Assembly (NCBI RefSeq): GCF_000801335.2
Contig: NZ_JSEH01000010.1
Coordinates: forward strand, 62,001-126,000
DNA length: 64,000 nt
Origin: Desulfovibrio sp. TomC
GTDB taxonomy: Bacteria; Desulfobacterota; Desulfovibrionia; Desulfovibrionales; Desulfovibrionaceae
Reading direction: 5' to 3'
The position numbers and the translations under genes are program-made. Each line of letters begins with the position of its first letter. Position 1 is the first letter of the stretch. Below, piece after piece: positions 58,999 through 64,000 of the stretch. The notes beneath the pieces were generated by a model. The model made no database searches and was not told the DNA's origin. It saw nothing but the letters and a program-made list of their open reading frames with translations.

Positions 58999-60388
58999 GA
59001 CCGGCGACACCCGGGGTGCGTCCACTGTCCTGGTTGCGGCCAGCCTGCTTGCCGTCATGGCCGCAGCCGGCGTGGCCGTGGACTATGGCCGCTTGTATGT
59101 GGAGCACAACCGCCTGCAAAATGCCGTTGATTCGGCGGCCCTGGCCGGCAGCCTCCAGCTCCCCGACGATCCGGACGTGAACAACGGCAAGGCTGAAGCG
59201 GCGGCGAAAACCAATCTGCTGGCCAACGACGCCGATGCCGGAAACATCCTGGTGGAATCCGGCGGGGCCACCCGCAGCGTGTGCGTGACGGCCGAGGCGA
59301 ATGTGGAGATGACCGTTTCCAAGGTCATCGGCATGACGGACAAGACCGTCTCGGCCGAGGCCTGCGCCGGCTACAATGACATTGAACTGGTCATGGTCCT
59401 CGACTCCACCGGCAGCATGAAGGGCACGCCCATCACCAACGTCAAGGAAGCGGCCACGAATCTGGTCAACCTCATCATGCCGGCCTCGTCGGACACGGCC
59501 ACCCGGTCCAAGATCGGTCTGGTCCCCTTCCAGGGCAAGGTGCGCATCGACGGCAACGACCCGGTGACGGCCGAGCAGAATCCCGACGGCGTGGGCGTTG
59601 GCTGCCGCAATGCCGACGGCACGCTCAACAACGGCAAGCTTCGCCCGGAATATTCCCACACCACGACCAAGACAAACATCTTCTACGGCTACACCATAAG
59701 CGGCGTGAGCACCACTTCGGACAAGACCTGCGCCGGCATGTCGCCCATCCGGGCCTTGTCGTCGGACAAGGAAGACATCCTGTCCAACATCGCGGCCTTA
59801 AACGCCGGCGCGGTGACTTCCGGGACGCTTATCAGCGAAGGCATCAAGTGGGGACGAAACGTGCTGTCGCCTGCAGCGCCCTATGTCGAGGGCAACACGG
59901 ACAAGAAGGTGCGTAAGATCATGATCGTGCTCACCGACGGCGACACCGAGGACGGCCGCTGCAGCGGCTCCTATGCCTCGGCCTCCAAGACGATCAACAC
60001 CTACTGGACCAACGCCTACTTCGGCCAGGGACTCAAGCCCGACACGTCAACGTCGCCCTATGCCACCCTGTCCACGGCCACCCTGACCCTGGCCCAGATT
60101 CCGGACTGCAAGGACGGCGGACTGCTCAACCAGTATGTCATAAACGAAGCCAACCTGGCCAAAAACGACACCAGCTATCCTGTGGAAATCTTCTCCATCC
60201 GCTTCGGCGACTCCGACACCACGGACAAAAGCATCATGAAGCAGATCGCCTCGTCCAAGGCCGGCACCGACGACCACTACTTCGACGCCCCGGATGAAGC
60301 CGGCATCAAGGAAATGTTTAAAAAGATCGGGCAGCAGCTCGGCCAGCGCCTCATGACCAGGAAGGAAGCCACCACAGGCACCCCGTAA
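58946..60388 (+). CDS. tadG: TadG-like protein with vWA domain
   Basis: A membrane helix with the TadG-type flank, RGASTVLVAASLLAVMAAAG then VAVDYGRLYVEHNRLQNAVD, precedes a von Willebrand A domain (about 145-470). The metal-binding MIDAS reads VMVLDSTGSMKG, with TDGDTEDGR as the later strand. The protein probably sits in the inner membrane with the vWA domain outside and supports pilus biogenesis or adhesion. The start is uncertain: ATG 58946 lies inside the tadE-like gene, with only GGGA upstream. About 480 aa. Confidence 0.82.
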   Translation: MRSPFQPKSSPRCRLQTETGDTRGASTVLVAASLLAVMAAAGVAVDYGRLYVEHNRLQNAVDSAALAGSLQLPDDPDVNNGKAEAAAKTNLLANDADAGNILVESGGATRSVCVTAEANVEMTVSKVIGMTDKTVSAEACAGYNDIELVMVLDSTGSMKGTPITNVKEAATNLVNLIMPASSDTATRSKIGLVPFQGKVRIDGNDPVTAEQNPDGVGVGCRNADGTLNNGKLRPEYSHTTTKTNIFYGYTISGVSTTSDKTCAGMSPIRALSSDKEDILSNIAALNAGAVTSGTLISEGIKWGRNVLSPAAPYVEGNTDKKVRKIMIVLTDGDTEDGRCSGSYASASKTINTYWTNAYFGQGLKPDTSTSPYATLSTATLTLAQIPDCKDGGLLNQYVINEANLAKNDTSYPVEIFSIRFGDSDTTDKSIMKQIASSKAGTDDHYFDAPDEAGIKEMFKKIGQQLGQRLMTRKEATTGTP

Positions 60389-60419
60389 CCAGCCGTTGGA
60401 TAAACAAGCGAGTACCGCC

Positions 60420-60875
60420 ATGAAGGCCGTCCATACCCTCCACGCAGCGCCCCGGGGCCGCGACGCCGCCCAGACAGGCAGTCTGGTCGTTGAGATGGCC
60501 CTGGTGCTGCCGATCCTCCTGAGCCTTCTTTTTGGCATCATCGAGATCGCCAATATCCTGCGCATCCAGCTGACCCTGAACAACGCCGTGACCACCATCG
60601 CCCACGATACGGCCATGCGCGAGACCAGCCAGGACTCGGCCAAGCAGTTCATGAACGACAACAACCTTGTTCCCATGGTCAAGCAGTCCGACTCGGCCGA
60701 TGCGCCGACGCTGACCCTGTCGCCGACGACGACCACCAGCTGCAAGGCCACGCCGTGTACGCCGTTTGAAGTCAAGCTCACGTACAAGTATCAGGCCCTG
60801 ATCCAACCCATGAAGCCCTTTTTCGACAATATTCAGCTGTCCGCCTCGACCCGCAAGATCTCCGAGCCGTGGTAG
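60420..60875 (+). CDS. Second TadE-like pseudopilin
   Basis: The 151-aa protein shows the same processing pattern: Gly20 then SLVVE with Glu at +5, and a helix (MALVLPILLSLLFGIIEIAN). Compared with the first TadE-like protein, the N-terminal leader is longer and basic. A short Thr-rich periplasmic region carries two cysteines (TSCKATPCTPF). It follows the TadG-like gene by 31 bases and probably shares its operon. A TTG at 60396 is a less likely start. Confidence 0.8.
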   Translation: MKAVHTLHAAPRGRDAAQTGSLVVEMALVLPILLSLLFGIIEIANILRIQLTLNNAVTTIAHDTAMRETSQDSAKQFMNDNNLVPMVKQSDSADAPTLTLSPTTTTSCKATPCTPFEVKLTYKYQALIQPMKPFFDNIQLSASTRKISEPW

Positions 60876-60894
60876 ACCGCCAAAGGACGACGCC

Positions 60895-61221
60895 ATGAAC
60901 ACCCGACTTTCCGTCATCGCCCTGGCCGCCCTGTTGCTCATAGCCGCCCAGGCCGGCGCAGCCGGCACCAAGGACAATGTGGTCAAATTTTATCAAGACT
61001 ATCTTACCCTGGTCAGCGCCAGCGACTACGTGACCCTGTCCCGGGACGACCCGGAGGCCTTTGACGCCAAATTCAACGCCATCGCCAAGGACGCCGGTTT
61101 CGAAGACTCGGCCGCGGCGTTGTCTGCCGCCGAGTCCCTGGCCGGGGACAGCGACATCGCGGCCCTCAAGCAGTCCGTGGCCGACAAGATTTTGCAGCAA
61201 TACAAGCCATTTCGGGAGTAG
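60895..61221 (+). CDS. Small exported protein, 108 aa
   Basis: A signal peptide (LSVIALAALLLIAAQAGAAG) is followed by a helical, acidic mature domain (VVKFYQDYLTLVSASDYVTL, AALKQSVADKILQQYKPF). The ATG has AAAGGA upstream, 19 bases after the second TadE-like gene, and a strong terminator follows, so it closes the Tad sub-operon. I know no family; a periplasmic helper of the Tad system is possible but not shown. Confidence 0.75.
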   Translation: MNTRLSVIALAALLLIAAQAGAAGTKDNVVKFYQDYLTLVSASDYVTLSRDDPEAFDAKFNAIAKDAGFEDSAAALSAAESLAGDSDIAALKQSVADKILQQYKPFRE

Positions 61222-61257
61222 CCAGCCAGCCTCCCCAGGCAGGGTGCGGCCCGATGG

Positions 61258-61301
61258 CAGGGGACGCCCGGAGCAGGACTCCGGGCGTCCCCTGTTTTTT
61301 T
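61258..61301 (+). terminator. Strong terminator of the tadE-tadG sub-operon
   Basis: A perfect 16-bp stem (CAGGGGACGCCCGGAG at 61258-61273, partner at 61279-61294, 5-base loop) is followed by seven T (61295-61301). Confidence 0.95.
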
Positions 61302-61394
61302 GTTGCCGGCCGGGCGGGGCATCCGCCAACCAGACGCCGGCAGCGGTTGGCCGGTCGGGCGGGGGGATAGGCTTCGGTGGATGCATCGGGCGGT

Positions 61395-61432
61395 CTGCCG
61401 GGCAGTCTGGTCGCGGGCAGACTGCCCGGCAG
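61395..61432. repeat. 15-bp inverted repeat without T run
   Basis: CTGCCGGGCAGTCTG (61395-61409) and CAGACTGCCCGGCAG (61418-61432) are exact complements around an 8-base loop. There is no T run on either strand. It lies between two convergent transcription units and could help terminate the tadB-tadC transcript or bind a regulator. Confidence 0.7.
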
Positions 61433-61556
61433 TGGTCAGGCGCGGCAAACACGGCGCGAGATGGTGTCCTCGAAACACGCCAGCACCGCTCTCGAAGGAA
61501 ACAAACCTGAAGACCAATTTCTTGACGAAACGGACGGAAGAGGAAAGGACGCGCCG

Positions 61557-61940
61557 CTAGAAACCGCTTTTGAGGAGTTCAAGCAGGCCGGTCAGGCGGC
61601 CCATGACCACGGCCAGCCCCAGGGCGGCCAGGACCAGGGCGAATATCGCCCGCAACACCATGCGCCGGGCCAGGGGACTGGTCAGCATCCCGCCCATGGA
61701 CGGGCGGGACGGGGCCGGGATGATGTGCTCGGCCCGAAGCAGGCGATACATGCCGATCACCGAGACGAGGCAGATGGCCAAGGCCAGCAGGTTGTCGGGA
61801 TTGTGGAAAAAGGCGCCGAACTCCGAGACAAGATTCCTGGAGCCGGAGCCAAGCCCTGAGACGGCGTCCAGCATATCCTGCTGGCTGCCTTGAAGCTCCT
61901 TTGCCGAGCGCGCCAAGTCGGCCACACCGGCCATATCCAT
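61557..61940 (-). CDS. Membrane protein at the end of the tadB-tadC operon, 127 aa
   Basis: Two membrane helices (NLLALAICLVSVIGMYRLLR, about 47-66, and AIFALVLAALGLAVVMGRLT, about 98-117) flank a short loop with IPAPSRPSMGG. An amphipathic, Ser/Gln-rich N terminus (ADLARSAKELQGSQQDMLDA) precedes them. It follows tadC by 103 bases on the same strand. No family is recognised; its place suggests a Tad accessory role. Confidence 0.65.
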   Translation of the reverse strand: MDMAGVADLARSAKELQGSQQDMLDAVSGLGSGSRNLVSEFGAFFHNPDNLLALAICLVSVIGMYRLLRAEHIIPAPSRPSMGGMLTSPLARRMVLRAIFALVLAALGLAVVMGRLTGLLELLKSGF

Positions 61941-62043
61941 ACCCCCTGCCCGACCGTATTGCGCCGGTTGGCCCGTTCCCGCGGCGGCCTGCTGCCGCGA
62001 CGACGCCCGGCCTTGGCGACGCCAACCCGCTGCAAAACCCGCC

Positions 62044-62988
62044 CTACTTGTGCATGGAGCCGAGCATCTGGGCGATGCGGATGCCGGCCGGTCCCAGGAT
62101 AACGATCAACAGCGTCGGAAAGATGAACAGCATCAGCGGCAAAAGCAGCTTGACCGGCAGCTTGGCCGCCAGTTCTTCGGCCAACTGAAAGCGTTTGGTC
62201 CGCAAGGAATCAGCATAGACCCGAAGCGTCTGGGCAATCGAGGTGCCGAACATGTCGGTCTGGATGAGCATAGCCACAAGGCTGCCCAGGTCCTCCAGGC
62301 CGACCCGGGTGGAAAGATTGCGCAGCGCCTCGCGCCGCGATTTGCCGGCCCGCAGCTCCAACGTGAGCAGACGCAGTTCGGAACTGAGAATGGGATCCTT
62401 TTGCGTCAGCTCCTGGCACACCCGGTAGATGGCCTGATCCAGGCCCATGCCGGCCTCCACGCAAACGACCAGCATGTCCAAGGCGTCGGGCAGGCTGCGG
62501 GCGATGGCTTTTTGCCGGGCCTTGACCCGGGAGTTCAGAACGAACCCCGGCAAATAGAACCCCGCGGCCACCAGCGCCACCACCACGAACATCTTGTACT
62601 GTCCGGACACCCGGCCGGACATGGCCGCAAGCGTGCCCAGCACCAGCCCGACAAAGGCGAAACCGGCCTTGATGCCCCAATACAGTTCCACCGCGTTTGG
62701 CTGTCGGTAGCCGGCCTGGACCAGGGACGACCGTGTTTTGGACAGTTCCTTGGCTTCCTTGGGTTTGACCAGTTCGCCAAACCAGGCCGCCGCCCGCCGT
62801 CCGACGCTCTCCATCCAGCCAAGCAACCCCGGTCGCGCGCTCCCGCCCAGCTGCGCCGCATTGGCGACGGCATAGGCGCGACCGGCCATCTCCTGGCGTT
62901 TGCGGCCTTCGTCACGGAGCGTCGCCGCCGCGTAGACGACAAGGCCCACGCTCGCGGCGACCAGCACGGCAATGACGAACAGATCCAT
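62044..62988 (-). CDS. tadC: Tad pilus inner-membrane platform protein TadC
   Basis: This type II secretion F-domain protein has 314 aa. The F-domain is seen as RSLPDALDMLVVCVEAGMGL, DQAIYRVCQEL and ELRAGKSRREALRNLSTRVG, with LVAMLIQTDMFGTSIAQTLR and the final helices KLLLPLMLFIFPTLLIVIL. TadB and TadC form the membrane platform turned by the TadA ATPase. It lies 9 bases after tadB. Confidence 0.92.
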   Translation of the reverse strand: MDLFVIAVLVAASVGLVVYAAATLRDEGRKRQEMAGRAYAVANAAQLGGSARPGLLGWMESVGRRAAAWFGELVKPKEAKELSKTRSSLVQAGYRQPNAVELYWGIKAGFAFVGLVLGTLAAMSGRVSGQYKMFVVVALVAAGFYLPGFVLNSRVKARQKAIARSLPDALDMLVVCVEAGMGLDQAIYRVCQELTQKDPILSSELRLLTLELRAGKSRREALRNLSTRVGLEDLGSLVAMLIQTDMFGTSIAQTLRVYADSLRTKRFQLAEELAAKLPVKLLLPLMLFIFPTLLIVILGPAGIRIAQMLGSMHK

Positions 62989-62997
62989 GGCGCGCTC

Positions 62998-63978
62998 CTA
63001 GACCTCGATACGGACCATCTTGCGGATAATGAGGACGCCCGTGGTCATAAGCCCGATGACCAGGTAGCTCATGATCAGTCCAATGGGGTCGATAAACAGC
63101 AGATTGAAATAATCGGGATTCACCATCTTCACCACGCCGCTCACGCCAAAGGGCAGCAGGCACAACACCCATGCGGCCATGCGCCCTTCGGCCGAAAGCA
63201 CCCGGATGCGGCCTTTGAGTTTGAACCGCTCGCGGATCAGCCAGGAGATGTTGCTGATGATTTCCGCCAAATTGCCGCCGGATTCATTCTGGATTTTGAC
63301 CGACACCACGAAAAAGCTCAGGTCCGGGCAGTCCACACGGTCCATGAGGTTGTCCAGGGCCACGGTGACGCCCAGGCCGAAATTGATTTCTTCCAAGGTG
63401 GTCTGAAATTCAATGCGGATGGGGTCGGCGAATTCGCTGACCACCATGCCCATGCCGCTGGTGAAGGTGTGTCCGGCCCGTAGCGCCCGGCCCACCAGTT
63501 CCAGGGCCTCGGGCAACTGGCGCTCGAAATCGGCCATGCGTTTGCTTTTGCGCATGGCCACCCATTTAAACGGCAGGCAGCCCAGGGCCAGCCCGACGCC
63601 CAGACGCACCAACGGGTTGTCGACATACAGCGAACTGCCGAGATACCCAGTGACGCCGAAGACCAGGGACAACAACACGAAGATGCCAAGCGGGGCCTTG
63701 ATGTCGGCCTGATGCAGGATCTTTTCCATGCGCCCGCTCCAGGCATGGCGCGAGAGCAACACATCAAGCCAACGCAGGCCGCTCATCTCGTGTTTCTTCT
63801 CGATGTCCCCCACCTCAAGGCCAAGCCCCTCGCCGCGCGTCACCTGGTCGATGCGCCGGGCCATTTCCTGGCCGGACTTGTCGGTCAGGCGCAGGATGGC
63901 CAGCACCACGGCAACAAACAGGTAGACCAGGGAAAGCAGCAGGGCCAGGGAGAGGATCTTCGGCAGACCGTCGGACAT
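62998..63978 (-). CDS. tadB: Tad pilus inner-membrane platform protein TadB
   Basis: The 326-aa protein has N-terminal membrane helices (LSLALLLSLVYLFVAVVLAI), a T2SS F-domain (QLPEALELVGRALRAGHTFT, SGMGMVVSEFADPIRIEFQT, DLSFFVVSVKIQNESGGNLA) and C-terminal helices (AAWVLCLLPFGVSGVVKMVN, IMSYLVIGLMTTGVLIIRKM). AGGAG lies 9 bases before the ATG. Just upstream, at the window edge, a TAG in the sequence GGATAGGAG could be the stop of the preceding gene, expected to be tadA; too little of it is visible to annotate. Confidence 0.92.
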   Translation of the reverse strand: MSDGLPKILSLALLLSLVYLFVAVVLAILRLTDKSGQEMARRIDQVTRGEGLGLEVGDIEKKHEMSGLRWLDVLLSRHAWSGRMEKILHQADIKAPLGIFVLLSLVFGVTGYLGSSLYVDNPLVRLGVGLALGCLPFKWVAMRKSKRMADFERQLPEALELVGRALRAGHTFTSGMGMVVSEFADPIRIEFQTTLEEINFGLGVTVALDNLMDRVDCPDLSFFVVSVKIQNESGGNLAEIISNISWLIRERFKLKGRIRVLSAEGRMAAWVLCLLPFGVSGVVKMVNPDYFNLLFIDPIGLIMSYLVIGLMTTGVLIIRKMVRIEV

Positions 63979-64000
63979 GACGTCTCGCTCCTATCCCGGC

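Larger units (their letters stand above)
61222..61556. other. Convergent intergenic region in the Tad locus
   Basis: It holds the plus-strand terminator at 61258 and a second perfect inverted repeat at 61395-61432. The rest shows no gene. An open plus-strand frame from about 61461 runs antisense into the next gene and lacks a ribosome site. Confidence 0.55.

Noticed and set aside
61461-61859. Plus-strand frame starting MVSSKHASTALEGNKPEDQF
   Set aside because: No ribosome site, lies after a strong terminator and runs antisense to a membrane protein gene with clear helices.

Overview
The window is high-GC, densely coded DNA from a motile, probably anaerobic Gram-negative bacterium. The best fit is a Desulfovibrio-type sulfate reducer (Desulfovibrionaceae, possibly the Solidesulfovibrio / D. 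magneticus branch). This is inferred from a short Desulfovibrio-type single-cluster ferredoxin, a short Desulfovibrio-like flagellin, several sigma-54-type promoter sequences, a sirtuin plus Tol-Pal block, and repeated GC-rich hairpin elements. I see no rRNA, tRNA, CRISPR array, transposase or prophage. Almost every gene has a recognisable Shine-Dalgarno site and chromosomal codon use, so this is chromosome, not a mobile island.

Layout. 0-7.3 kb: a small hypothetical, a GAF/sigma-54 activator, a DUF6125-like protein coupled to a tiny membrane protein, pgpA, a ferredoxin and a PAS-GGDEF-EAL c-di-GMP enzyme. 7.3-11.1 kb: two small proteins, then a 1052-residue exported TPR-type protein behind a near-consensus sigma-54 promoter. 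11.5-17.1 kb (minus strand): a Tol-Pal operon led by a sirtuin (cobB-tolQ-tolR-tolA-tolB-pal). 17.2-23.1 kb: two secreted small proteins, two membrane proteins, an exported double-CMD-domain protein divergent from a LysR regulator with a palindromic operator, and a DUF1786 protein. 23.2-27.0 kb: a four-CBS-domain hybrid kinase and a DRTGG/BioD-like P-loop protein. 27.3-33.7 kb: rnc, then flagellin, flgE, flgD and fliK.

33.8-41.9 kb (minus strand) is a glycosyltransferase cluster next to the flagellar genes. Overlapping reading frames tie an RsbW-type anti-sigma kinase and a STAS anti-anti-sigma factor to CgeB-like, GT2 and GT9 transferases. Upstream lie two paralogous GT2 enzymes flanking queD. 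42.1-56.8 kb: dnaE, a VOC protein, DUF309, a YhiN-type flavoprotein, a thioredoxin-reductase fusion, a radical SAM-bcp-lytic transglycosylase operon, a HerA-like ATPase and a second hybrid kinase. 56.8-64 kb: part of a Tad (tight adherence) pilus locus with a TPR lipoprotein, two TadE-like pseudopilins, a TadG-like vWA protein, tadC and tadB. The locus continues past the right edge.

The most unusual signal is a dispersed structured element. At least eight intergenic copies carry a constant GCCTCCGGCGGCC block and GGAYCCC-like end around a hairpin whose stem sequence changes while pairing is kept. Six of them sit directly 3' of stop codons behind a purine-rich leader. A ninth copy has become the start of the DUF6125-like reading frame.
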